A stretch of 10,000 nucleotides of DNA from Chrysomallon squamiferum. Lineage: Eukaryota; Mollusca; Gastropoda; Neomphalida; Peltospiridae. The position numbers and the translations under genes were made by a program. The stretch spans positions 4,767,955-4,777,954 of the forward strand of contig CM022675.1 in NCBI GenBank assembly GCA_012295275.1. The letters run 5' to 3'. The notes under the pieces were generated by a model that was not told the origin of the DNA, did no database searches, and worked only from the letters and a program-made list of their open reading frames with translations. Shown piece after piece: positions 1 to 8,342 of this stretch (its first letter is position 1; each line of letters opens with the position of its first letter).

Positions 1-159
1 ACGTAATTACACGTGTATGCACTGGCGCTTTCTTTGTTCTGCAGTTGATATCATTTAGTTTGTCTTGGCTTTAATAAAAAAAAATTCTAGTGAGATGCTC
101 TAATATCAGTTACAATAATTCTAAAACTTTTCCACAAATTATGTGTGAGTGAAAAATAT

Positions 160-310
160 ACGTCAAAGCAGCTGGTGTTCTTATTACCACCTGGGAAGTC
201 TGACATTTGTCAGCTTCAAGGTTATTAGGTTAACAGTGAAACCATTTAACTTTATCTTCTTTTTATCAGGAAAGTAAAATACTGTTGGTCACTGATCAGA
301 TTCAAAAATG
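160..310. repeat. Diverged interspersed repeat, copy 1
   Basis: This segment aligns by eye with 972-1125. Shared landmarks in the same order are a GTCA...GTTCT block, an ACC..CTG.G.AGT..GACAT..G.CAGCTT block (copy 1 from 186, copy 2 from 1003), and a nearly identical TTTTATCAGGAAAGTAAAAT block (copy 1 from 261, copy 2 from 1066). The offset drifts from about 817 to 805 bases, so small indels separate the copies. It could be an old local duplication or two copies of a dispersed element. No terminal repeats or open frame were seen. Confidence 0.55.
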
Positions 311-971
311 TATTTTGTTAATGAAGAACTCTACGGATCGATACAAACATAGAGAATGTTGTAACAGGTGCAAGAAGAAACTGAAAGAAAGCTAACTTCT
401 GATTGGTTACTTACTGTGCACTCATTTTTAGTTTTCTTGTACTTAGATTTCACTTTCAAGATGGCTACAGTTGGACATTTCAAATGAAAAAGTAAAAATA
501 AAAAACAAGGCAAAATGGGTTAAAAATTATCCCCGTAATCAAAATATCGGTCACCAAAAGGGAGGTGTTTTCAGATCATTTGAGCTGTTAGAGTGTTATA
601 TTTCAGCTGCGTACAAGAAACAAACAAACAAATGGACAAAACCGAAAAAAATAATAATAATAATAAAAAATCGTTTATCTGCATATCCAAATGTTTCTTC
701 ATTTTAATACTGGTTTGGAAAAAACGTTTGTAGCATTCAGACCAGTTCATCACCCAGAGAGATGGTAACTTCTGGGAGGTTAAAATCATGAAGTTGCCTC
801 AAAGATGGTGAAAGGTAATGAAACAAACTTGAAGACAAATGTTGAATAAATCTATGTACAAGTATCTAAATATTATCTTTAAATTTCAGTTTTAAAAAAA
901 ATATATAAAAAAAAAGTAATAATTTTCATTCCAACCTAATGTATTATTAATAATTTATAAAATTCAGCGGA

Positions 972-1125
972 AAACTGTCATAAAACACGTGTCTGTTCTA
1001 GAACCTCCTGAGGAGTTGGACATGAGACAGCTTGACATTTAATTTTGAAATCGTTGTTATTTCACTTTTATCAGGAAAGTAAAATAAATGTTCTGTTATT
1101 GATTGACACCACTGTCCGGTTTAAA
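972..1125. repeat. Diverged interspersed repeat, copy 2
   Basis: This is the partner of the segment at 160-310, with the same ordered landmarks and the strongest identity around 1066-1085. It runs directly into the A-rich tract at 1123-1163. That would fit a retroposon tail on the + strand, but copy 1 has only a short AAAAA at the matching place, so the link is weak. Confidence 0.55.
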
Positions 1126-1163
1126 AAAAACAAAACAAAAAAAAACAAAAACAAAAAAAAAAA
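1123..1163. repeat. A-rich simple repeat (A/C)
   Basis: About 41 bases of adenines interrupted by single cytosines. This is low-complexity sequence, possibly a decayed poly-A tail of the adjacent repeat copy. Confidence 0.8.
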
Positions 1164-2191
1164 TCATCCTGTTTCCTCTACCTGGCAAAGGACAAAACAA
1201 ATGACTGTCTCAAAACAGCGTCAGCGGCTGTATCTGGTTTTATAATCAAACTCTTCAACTGGTCACATTATGCAAGCAAGAAAAATGACTCTGAACCAAG
1301 GAAGAAAGGCAACAAATTTTTGAGAGAAAATTTTTCCAGAGAAAAACGACTTCACTATAAAAATACGTCACAATTAATCACGATATATAACGTTCATTAA
1401 CAACACAATTAGTTTTCAAATAATATTTTACACATATATAATTCACTTGTCCATTTTTATTAAAGAATATTTTAAATGATAAAGACACTTAACTAAAAGA
1501 AATATACTTTGTTAGGGTTAGAGGTGTTGTTTGTTACCGCGGGTAGTTTTCAATACGCAGAATATGACATGACATTGTTCACCCAGGGTAGGAAACGAGA
1601 AAAAAAAAAGTTGTTGTCAGGGGGGACAGATAAAACTTCAGTTTAATTTCAAGGTGAACGAATTCACAGAGACCTAAATTGACGTTGTGTTCCACAGCCT
1701 TCTACATTTAACATTTAAAATATTTTGATATACCTATTTCTAAATAAATATAAACTGTCATAAAGGGTATATTTATTGGGATTTCTTTGTAAAGTTTTGG
1801 AAACAATTATTTTGCCTCAAATTTCTATGTTTTATCAAAATTCAGTCAGAAAAGCTTATCGCCGTACTAAAACATGATATACAGTTTATTTTCATTTAGA
1901 TATATTACAACATACAGTAGCAGCATACAAATAAATAAAAAAATAAAAAATAAATGCATACAAAGCATAACATCCAAAGACATAAACAAATACTGAATGA
2001 AAACAAGGCTATAAAATTTTAACAAAATACAGTTTGTGTCACTAAATACTCATTTTAATTTCAAAGATGACTAATAGTGCGTGACGCAAGAAATAGTTCA
2101 TATCATTTTATTCTTGCTGACATCTGCTACACATGAACAAAGTGAAAACGTTATCAACAAAAATTAATTAAATTAAAGAGCATCTTCTGAT

Positions 2192-2199
2192 TATAAATA
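2192..2199 (+). promoter_or_regulatory. Candidate TATA box of the EGF/ShKT gene
   Basis: TATAAATA sits 65 bases upstream of the ATG at 2257. A start site about 30 bases downstream would fall near 2222 (around CATCACAG), giving a 5' UTR of about 35 bases. The spacing is right for a core promoter. In such AT-rich DNA the match could be chance, but its position next to a confident first exon supports it. Confidence 0.5.
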
Positions 2200-2256
2200 A
2201 AGGAAACATTTCTATGTAGACATCACAGATCTGAGAAGACGAGAACTGTTGTAAAA

Positions 2257-2314
2257 ATGACTTTACTTCAAGTTTTTTTTATCTGCCTGGTTCTGCAGGT
2301 GTCATACTCTAAGA
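2257..2314 (+). CDS. Exon 1: signal peptide
   Basis: Nineteen codons plus one base. The peptide opens MTLLQ and continues with a hydrophobic core (VFFICLVL) ending in QVSYS, a typical signal peptide with predicted cleavage after Ser18 (S-Y-S at -3 to -1). The donor at 2315 is AAGA followed by GTAAGT, a near-consensus site. Reading on into the intron keeps the frame open to 2439, but that extension is lysine- and tyrosine-rich intronic sequence. Confidence 0.85.
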
Positions 2315-4560
2315 GTAAGTATTCTGTATATTTATATTTAAAACACGTTACTTTTGGCTGTTGGTACATATACTGTTATGTTGTATTCTTGTATTTTTAT
2401 ATAGATAATGTATTTCCTTCTTTCTTTCCATTTTTATGAGTGTTTCTGTATCTATTAAATTCATGCATATGTAAATGATATAACATTGTATATACATATT
2501 AACCATCACCTTTATAAGAGAATAATCACTTCTGGCTGAATTTAGTCACCAGTAACATGATTCATATTCTGATCCATCATTAATAAATTATACATCAGAA
2601 AATGCGTCCATTTTTTTTATAGAATCTTCTAATTATATTTCTGTTATCCTTTTCTTTTGACCAGTACAGTTTACTGGTTCGAATCATTAAAATTGTGACA
2701 AACGTCACCACAAAATGTGATAAATGCTAACATTTAAAAAAAATAAAAAAAAATAGTTTCAGAAACTAAAATATCGATACTACATGGCCAAATCTCATTA
2801 TGTTTCCACTTACTGGTAAATGCGAAATAAACCACAGTTACTGGCACTAAGAAATATTATTTCATTTCAAAACAAGATATGTGCCATTCCAAGTTTTTGT
2901 TGGTTTACTTCAGACAGTGTCAGTGAATATCGCGTATTGTGATGAACGTCTTCAAATATAAACAGATAAAAATAAACCAGTATTTCGTGAATCTCGTAAC
3001 AAGTTTGTGACATTAATATACGTATATGAGTATCTGTTGCTGAAACCTGACATGTGACTAATTTTAATTAAATCTTCAGGTTCCTCTATTTATTTATCAA
3101 GAATTTACTTTTTAAACAATGTTCTTTTCACAGTGTTTGTATGTATGTATGTAGGTAACAATTACATCTGTCTATATAATATAAGCGTCTAACAATTGTA
3201 TTAACTTAGCCATATTCATTTCAGTGAAACAATTTTTATTATATATCATATATCATATCATATATTAAAGCTGGAACCAGACACTGTAACTTAGTGGAAT
3301 TCTGTGTTCTTAGTTAATGGGATTGTTCTCTCTCTTCACACACTCTGTTTCTCCAACTACACCCTCATACAAACATACTTACTGACTCAAATATATCCAA
3401 GGACACACAGGCACATATGTATATACTCAAACATCAAAACACAGATACACACATATACATAAAACACACTAAAAAACATGTTTATTTAATTTCATTTCTG
3501 ATTTCAGAGTGTTTAAACGGTGGAACTAAAGTAGGAAACAAATGTGAATGCACTGACGAGTTTTATGGAGGAATCTGTAAGAAAAGTAAGTCAATTTTTT
3601 AATTAGAGTGATGACGTTTTTATTGTAAACTATCGGAAGAATAAAATATTCTAGCTAGCAGTAAATATTTTACAGACAGTGAATAAATCATTTCCCTGAT
3701 TTCATATGTACATATAATTATCAGTACTTTGAAATAGTTTCTAACATAACATAACCTTAAATTACGTTACAAAAGAAAAACATAGTAATGAATGATACTT
3801 AAGGGGAAGTCACTCTGTTGCCTTATTGGATAACTCTAATTTATAGTGGAGAATTTATTAAATATCGCTGCTGTTGGTTAATAATTTACTTAGAGTATTT
3901 TCTCTCTTGCCATATTTTGTTTGAACTATGGCTAAAAGAGTAGTCTGTCCATAGAGGTAAAATATAACAATAAAAATAAAAGTAGTAATAAAATAAATAA
4001 AATGGAAAATGACATTAAATAACCATTAACTACAAAGTGAATTAATCTGTCGTCAAATATAATGCACTTTTTTTTTTTCTTTCATTTTATCAATAGGTTG
4101 TGCCGATGGCGTTATGAATGAAGCTAAAATGGGTATGAAAGAGATTTGTCAGTTCCCACTGATCTCCACCTACTGCCAGAAAACATGTGAGATGTGTTCA
4201 CGTAAGTGCACTGTCATCTGTTATAGAAATAATTACGTTCATTCTGTCAGAGAATACTCAGCACAGTTAGAAAAGAAAATAACAAAAAAAAAAACAATAA
4301 TGAATATCTAAAATTTTATGGGTTTTTTTTTTTTGTGTTATTGTTTGTTAGCAGCATGTTAGTAATGTATTTGCTATTGCAATTCTCAGCTGTTGTAAGT
4401 TATTAATGTGTTAATGAGAAATCAATAAATAATCAAAAGAAAATAACAATATTAAAAAAAAATGATGTTGAAAATGTTAACGGTATTATTGATAATAATG
4501 AAAATATGAATATTACGATCATAATAACGATAGTCCGTGTTATACTACTACTACTACTAT

Positions 4561-4619
<59 letters not shown>

Positions 4620-4766
4620 ATAATAATAATAATTTCTTTTCAGCACCCACACCATGCTCTGATTCCTCTCCTTTTCTCTGTGGCTTGATTGGAAAATTAG
4701 GTGACTTGGCTGGAACTGCTAAATTTTGCGCAGACCATCCTATGAAGTGCCAATCAGTTTGTCCAT
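2257..4766 (+). CDS. Secreted EGF-like / tandem ShKT-domain cysteine-rich protein (spliced gene)
   Basis: Coding exons are 2257-2314, 3508-3585, 4097-4201 and 4644-4766, plus a terminal exon treated separately. The product has a signal peptide (residues 1-18), a four-cysteine EGF-like module (about 21-43), a first ShKT-like module (about 47-79) and a second (from about 84), then a short tail. Every intron is phase 1 and bounded by GT..AG; the first three donors read GTAAGT. Internal exons of 78, 105 and 123 bases each keep frame, which is strong evidence that this is a real gene. ShKT modules are known in potassium-channel-blocking peptides, in peptidase-associated domains, and in many non-toxic secreted proteins. 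The sequence does not say which role applies here, and no catalytic domain is present. The ATG at 2257 is chosen because it starts the hydrophobic leader. It could be a venom or mucus component, an immune effector or a matrix protein; I cannot decide. Confidence 0.85.
3138..3153. repeat. (TGTA)n microsatellite
   Basis: Four perfect TGTA units within intron 1. Confidence 0.8.
3239..3267. repeat. ATATC-type tandem repeat
   Basis: Short imperfect tandem of ATATC/ATATATC units in intron 1. Confidence 0.65.
3331..3473. repeat. Degenerate CA-rich tract
   Basis: This stretch is dominated by CACA, ACAC and ATAC motifs with many interruptions, apparently a decayed (CA)n array. It ends about 35 bases upstream of the exon 2 acceptor. 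Confidence 0.65.
3508..3585 (+). CDS. Exon 2: EGF-like module
   Basis: This 78-base phase 1-1 exon encodes about 26 residues with four cysteines spaced C-x10-C-x-C-x8-C. The start CLNGG and the end CECTDEFYGGIC match the general EGF signature C-x-C-x2-x-x2-G-x-x-C. A full EGF domain has six cysteines; the first one and the one expected just after NGGT (Lys here) are absent, so this is a short EGF-like half-module. The acceptor is TGATTTCAG and the donor is AAAA followed by GTAAGT. Confidence 0.85.
3586..4096 (+). other. Intron 2 (phase 1)
   Basis: This intron of about 511 bases runs from GTAAGT to CAATAG. It is AT-rich with a T-run (4070-4079) serving as pyrimidine tract. No further exon was seen. 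Confidence 0.75.
4097..4201 (+). CDS. Exon 3: first ShKT-like module (five cysteines)
   Basis: This 105-base phase 1-1 exon encodes 35 residues. The module starts CADG and ends YCQKTCEMC, giving the ShKT hallmarks: an acidic residue two after the first cysteine and the C-x3-C-x2-C ending. Canonical ShKT domains have six cysteines paired 1-6, 2-4 and 3-5. Here the second is missing: sixteen residues separate the CAD cysteine from the next one at KEIC, with Lys/Met where cysteine 2 would be. That leaves the TYC cysteine formally unpaired within the module. Donor is TCAC followed by GTAAGT. Confidence 0.85.
4202..4643 (+). other. Intron 3 (phase 1)
   Basis: This intron of about 442 bases runs from GTAAGT to TTTCTTTTCAG. 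Its 3' part is almost wholly a compound trinucleotide array that ends 11 bases before exon 4. Confidence 0.8.
4543..4632. repeat. Compound (TAC)n(TAA)n microsatellite at a splice acceptor
   Basis: Reading from 4543 there are five TAC, one TAT, nineteen TAC and five TAA units, 90 bases in all. The array lies in intron 3 and is followed only by TTTCTTTTCAG before exon 4. The TAC/TAA junction makes TACTAAT, a good branch-point match, with the candidate adenine at 4620, 23 bases from the end of the intron. The long polyleucine open frame read through the array is an artefact. Confidence 0.95.
4644..4766 (+). CDS. Exon 4: second ShKT-like module
   Basis: This 123-base phase 1-1 exon encodes about 41 residues. 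After a proline-rich linker (PPTP) come CSDSS, LCG, KFC, MKC and SVC, giving five cysteines with the ShKT order and the acidic residue two after the first. The exon ends CCA T followed by GTAATA, so the codon for the expected sixth cysteine is split by the junction. The donor is weaker than the other three. Spacing in the module is C-x7-C-x15-C-x6-C-x3-C, and the last gap would be C-x-C rather than the usual C-x2-C. Confidence 0.8.
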
Positions 4767-4798
4767 GTAATATGACTTTATTACCTGTTCAGTACTAA
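4767..4798 (+). CDS. Possible read-through C-terminus (intron 4 retained)
   Basis: If intron 4 is not removed, the frame continues for ten codons from the TGT at 4766 to TAA at 4796-4798. It encodes the sixth ShKT cysteine and a nine-residue tail. The modest donor (GTAATA) makes retention conceivable. No polyadenylation signal lies close behind the stop. Confidence 0.25.
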
Positions 4799-5019
4799 TG
4801 CTATTTTCAGTGTAATAATGTTCTGTTAAGAAAACCTATTCTGAGAAAACCGAAATATACTTAAATTTTTTTATTTTTTTAATACAAATGAGAAATCATT
4901 GAGAGCTGATTGCTAAACACGGCGTAACTAAATTTAAACAAAATATGATATATGTAATATATGTAAGTATAAATTTTGTCAGCATTCATGTTTATGTGAA
5001 ATAAATTTTTCTTTTTCAG

Positions 5020-5100
5020 AAAACGGCAGCTCCAAAGAAGAAACCAGCAGTATAGTACATCACTGCACACCTCAAGAAAATAAATAATCTTAACAGTTGT
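5020..5100 (+). other. Candidate terminal exon, proximal
   Basis: A strong acceptor (pyrimidine-rich, TTTTTCAG ending at 5019) opens an exon that ends near AATAAA (5079). Joined in phase 1 to exon 4, the split codon becomes TAA, so the protein would stop directly after the SVCP motif without the sixth cysteine. Using the next AG, ten bases on (exon from 5030), would instead add a short lysine- and proline-rich tail ending at TAG 5053-5055. The exon then serves mainly as 3' UTR. Confidence 0.55.
5079..5084 (+). terminator. Polyadenylation signal, proximal
   Basis: AATAAA is followed by a T/G-rich stretch from about 5097 (GTTGTAATTTTGTTG), the usual layout of a cleavage site with its downstream element. 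Confidence 0.6.
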
Positions 5101-5148
5101 AATTTTGTTGTTTATTTTTAACACACAAATACACCCACATTACTTCTT

Positions 5149-5186
5149 CACACACACACACACACACACAGACACACACACACACA
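5149..5186. repeat. (CA)n microsatellite
   Basis: About 38 bases of CA units with one GA interruption near 5171. A degenerate CA-rich zone follows to about 5260. Confidence 0.95.
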
Positions 5187-5834
5187 GATTCTCATGTTCA
5201 TACCCTATATCACACCCACACACACAAAACATTCATTCAAATATACCAATACACAAAAGCACAAGTATCAAACTTTACCTTTTGATCTTGAGCTACTCAT
5301 ATTATAACATGGACCTGTTGTTACCATTTGTTAAGTTTCTGTATTATTACAGTATTACTAATGTCACTATTACTTCTTGAACTGTTATAATGGAGTTGAC
5401 AAAAGTAAGTCTCTGCTCTATTCTTTACTGCATTTCAACCTGAAAATGTCAAATAGCAAAAATCATGAAAAACTTGTGACTATTGCTTGGTATCCATGAA
5501 TTACATTTATAACAGGAAACCTCTAAATTCTGAGTTCCTAAGTAGAAGATTAAAAAAAAATTTTAATTAATTTCAAACACACATTTTGTCCTGCCTTGAA
5601 AAATCATCAAACTAACAAAACGTTACATAATGTGCATAGGGCTTTACATAATCATGTATAACAAACTTAGAAAATAACAGGACGCTAAAAGTAATCAATT
5701 TTTTTTCTTTCCCATTTTCTTATTTAAAATGACAAAATCCAACAATGTATATGGATGCACCAAAAAGTTATTAAACGGTTTTAGGTAACTTCATGAATTT
5801 CAGCGAACATAGTAATCATGGAAGCAATTTGTTT

Positions 5835-5855
5835 ATAAATAAATAAATAAATAAA
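5835..5855. repeat. (TAAA)n microsatellite
   Basis: About five tandem TAAA units in AT-rich sequence. Confidence 0.85.
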
Positions 5856-5916
5856 TTATATAAGTAACTTAATTTCCTAAACAGTTGTGTATTACTTCTT
5901 GTTTTACTTCTTTTAG

Positions 5917-6045
5917 GTCCTATGAGAAAACCAATATTTATTATCAGATTGTAATCTGAAAATATCTACTTCAAAGTGAAAAAGATGTAGTTTACACATG
6001 TAAGATTTTTTAAGAACAGTATAATAAAATAAAATGGAACAACAA
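5917..6045 (+). other. Candidate terminal exon, distal alternative
   Basis: A good acceptor with a long pyrimidine tract (TTTTACTTCTTTTAG ending at 5916) is followed by GT. Joined in phase 1 to exon 4, T+GT makes TGT, which restores the sixth ShKT cysteine. The frame then continues for 11 more codons, a short basic and hydrophobic tail, to TAA at 5952-5954. AATAAA at 6023 could end the transcript. Intron 4 would be 1,150 bases. I rate this about as likely as the proximal exon; the two may be alternatives. Confidence 0.45.
6023..6028 (+). terminator. Possible polyadenylation signal, distal
   Basis: AATAAA about 70 bases after the stop of the distal terminal exon. AATAAA is frequent by chance in this AT-rich window, so support comes only from position. 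Confidence 0.35.
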
Positions 6046-6452
6046 AATTAAATTAATTTTTGAAATTAAAATTCCTGCATTGGACAATTTTCTGTAATAT
6101 TTTGAAATAAGGATATTAGTTAATTAACAACAGTACAAATAATTACTAGTAAACAACATTTGTTAAATTATTCCTCAAAATAAGAAAAAAATAAAAATAA
6201 ATAAATAAATTATGCCTTTGATACTAATAATCAGCTAATTCCACAGACCTGTTTATTTTAACAAATTAGGATTAGCTATTGTATAGATATCATGATACTA
6301 CAGCATTAAATAATGATTTGCTTCATTTTCTATCTTGAATTGAGAGGCTCATTTGAAAAGAACTCCAAATTTGTAGATCAATAGAAACAAAATGACAAAA
6401 TAAATTTAAAAAAGAAATAAAATAAAAAATCTAATGCATGTCACCAACTAAC
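6046..6452. other. AT-rich intergenic stretch
   Basis: Nothing gene-like seen. It contains a (AAAT)n-type tract at about 6191-6210 and scattered A/T runs. Confidence 0.6.
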
Positions 6453-7926
6453 TTTATTTCATTTGTTTTCATTCTTTTGTTGTGTTAAGATAATTCAGTA
6501 TTACTTTAACAATTTCCTTTCTGTATAAAAATAACACTGGATACTTGGGAATGCACTTATTAGTTAAAACAGCTTTTGCTGTTGTTATGTTTATTTTTGC
6601 ACCAGTTGATTTCTTTATCTTCCTTAAATATTTTTTTCCACTTTCATACAATCTACAGCTGCCAATTTTTATACTGAAAGTTTGATTACGCAATTTTTCT
6701 GAAAAATCATCCAGTCTGTTGTCAGTTGTTCTAGTTGTTTTCATCTGCTTGTGAATAAAAAAATGTACCAAAGTTTTTCAGCTTATTCATAAAATAACTA
6801 GAGCATTTGTGAAGAGTATTTATTTATTTATTTATTATTTTTTTTGCATTTTAAAAACCAAACTGCTGATTCATAATTTCCCATGACTGATGTAAAAACT
6901 GATTCAAAGTTTCATTTATTAAAATGTAACAGTGCTGCTAAGATACAAATCACTGATTATCACTTATTATCGGTGTAGGGCACCAAACATTGTTATATTC
7001 ACAAGTTGTTTTTCAGCATTTTTTAAATTACAAATCCTTTCTAACAGTGCTTGGTTTTCACTAATCACAGGAATGCCTATTTATCTTTTACTGGGTGTTT
7101 TAAAGCAAGTTCATAGTACACGACTGCTTATGGTCTTCACTTTTAAGAACAATGCTGTCCATAGCATCTCAGTATAAACTTTTTCTACTAAACAGTGATA
7201 CAAATGTAATCCCTCTTCTGACTAATATATTAGGTAATTAGGTTTAAATCTAAATTTAAAAATAAAACCTATTCCTGTTATCAAATTTTTCTTTCATCTC
7301 CTTTATTGTTACAGTCTTTGTCTCTTCTACAACCACATCACAGTATTGTTTAGAAACATCCGATGAATCTGAGAAACAATCATTTTTCACAACATCTTCT
7401 GCAGGCAACAACGTCGATTTGCTATCACCAATTTCTGGCCTTTCTTGGATAATCATTCATGATGGGAAGATGATCTAACTGCTAGATGACCTTTCCTGAC
7501 TGCTGAGCAAATACAGCGGTATGTTACCTTGGTTTTAAGTGTTTCCTTTCTCTTTAACAGAATCTACCAGTTGTTTAACTGTTTCCTGAATCGCTGTCTA
7601 TCCATCATTTGGTCAGTTTTCATTTAAACAGCTTGGTAGACTTAGAAAAATTATCATGGATGTTATCCTGATTCCAGTAAAAAATAATTTCACTTATTTG
7701 TTTTCGTCTTCCAAGGATGGCGGCTTCAAGTTTGTAAGTTGCTGCTGCAGTCATTTTTTTTTCATTTGCAACTTTAATCAAGTAGTTACAAAAATGTTTG
7801 ACTGGTAGAATTTGTCTCAGAATACAGCAAAAAAATTCAAGAAACTTTTCCAGAAAGGTCACTGTCTTCTTTTGGAATGCTATCGCTATAAACTCTGCTG
7901 AAAGTTTTAGGAATGTTGTCAGCCAT
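6453..7926 (-). pseudogene. Decayed unrecognised gene or retrocopy
   Basis: On the - strand an ATG at 7926-7924 in excellent start context (AACATGG) opens 29 codons beginning MADNIPKTFS. Coding-like pieces then follow in changing frames: one with KLEAAILGRRKQ (about 7735-7620), one with IQETVKQLVDSVKEKGN (about 7591-7540), one with EIGDSKSTLLPAED through IKEMKEKFDN (7456-7256), one with SENQALLERICNLKNAEKQL (about 7060-7000), and a final open stretch 6771-6469. The last ends in TGA 11 bases before AATAAA (6458-6453). Stops inside pieces look like single changes of CAA, CAG or CGA, and the first frame switch falls at a poly-T run near 7755. This fits an old processed copy, although no poly-A tail is visible. 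I do not recognise the family. It could also be a multi-exon gene whose introns I cannot place, or chance. Confidence 0.35.
6817..6836. repeat. (TATT)n microsatellite
   Basis: Five tandem TATT units, falling inside the decayed - strand region and interrupting it. Confidence 0.85.
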
Positions 7927-7970
7927 GTTGGTTTGGTAAAAAGAAATATTCTAGGCTGAAAACAAAACAA

Positions 7971-8341
7971 AAAAATAGGTATTAATACTTAGTCAAATAA
8001 ACAAAACAGTTGTGCATCATAATATACATAATTATAGTTGATGTTGCTTTTATTTAATATTCAAGATCATATATAGACCTTGAATATTAAATTAAGATTT
8101 ATACAGCATTTTGGAGATTAATGACTAGAGCAAATATTCATATTCCTTGTATTATTTTCTTCATTTTGATGCCCATCTCCAATCACAGTTTGAGGGCAAA
8201 TGAATGTGATTCATGGAAAATATAAATCAATATTAGTCTCTGGGTGTTTTTATTTTTGGTTTTTCTTAATTTCTATATAAACATGATTTTTAAAATAATA
8301 ATTTAAAAAATGTATTTTAATAATACACCAAAACATTGTTT

Positions 8342-8342
<1 letters not shown>
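7971..8342. other. AT-rich non-coding stretch with a hairpin
   Basis: No coding sequence recognised. The notable item is the inverted repeat at 8051-8093, listed separately. Confidence 0.6.
8051..8093. repeat. AT-rich inverted repeat (hairpin)
   Basis: Left arm 8051-8068 and right arm 8076-8093 are complementary at 16 of 18 positions, with 14 consecutive matches (ATTTAATATTCAAG core) around a 7-base loop ATATATA. It may be a cruciform, a small foldback, or a remnant of a short palindromic element. Confidence 0.8.

Larger units (their letters stand above)
1..2190. other. Non-coding 5' flank, no gene recognised
   Basis: This stretch is AT-rich and holds no open frame that resembles a protein. 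Short open frames occur (for example 471-707 + and 571-789 -), but they are lysine/asparagine-rich or phenylalanine/leucine-rich, as expected by chance in AT-rich DNA. It contains an AAT microsatellite near 650-667, A-rich runs near 893-916 and 1123-1163, and a pair of diverged repeats described separately. A short TTAGGGTTAG motif lies near 1514. The last 150 bases include the upstream region of the secreted EGF/ShKT gene. Confidence 0.6.
2315..3507 (+). other. Intron 1 (phase 1)
   Basis: This intron of about 1.19 kb runs from GTAAGT at 2315 to TTTCAG ending at 3507. It contains poly-T and A-rich runs, a TGTA tract (3138-3153), ATATC tracts (3239-3267) and a degenerate CA-rich region (3331-3473) that ends just before the acceptor. 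I saw no extra cysteine-rich exon inside it. Confidence 0.75.
5101..5916. other. CA-rich and AT-rich sequence, no coding exon seen
   Basis: This stretch is either intergenic or the distal part of intron 4. It begins with the (CA)n tract and then becomes plain AT-rich DNA with a (TAAA)n tract at 5835-5855. The open frame at 5105-5380 is only the threonine-histidine translation of the CA repeat. Confidence 0.6.

Noticed and set aside
471-789. Overlapping open frames on both strands
   Set aside because: Lysine/asparagine-rich on one strand and leucine/phenylalanine-rich on the other, as expected for chance frames in AT-rich DNA; no motif or splice context.
1045-1245. Open frame (+) through the A-rich tract
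   Set aside because: Its middle is lysine/asparagine from the A/C repeat, and its start lies in the diverged repeat.
2675-2684. GGTTCGAATC, a match to a tRNA B box
   Set aside because: No A box at a suitable distance upstream and no foldable cloverleaf, so no tRNA gene or tRNA-derived SINE is supported.
4506-4688. Open frame with a long leucine run (+)
   Set aside because: It is the translation of the (TAC)n array in the CTA frame and overlaps exon 4 in the wrong frame.
4879-5124. Open frame on - strand
   Set aside because: Antisense to the terminal exon and intron of the EGF/ShKT gene; tyrosine/isoleucine-rich low-complexity sequence.
5105-5380. Open frame rich in threonine and histidine (+)
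   Set aside because: Translation of the (CA)n tract and its degenerate flank.
6469-6771. Intact 100-residue gene on - strand
   Set aside because: Open and followed by AATAAA, but it continues coding-like pieces in other frames upstream, so I treat it as part of a decayed gene and not as a complete one.
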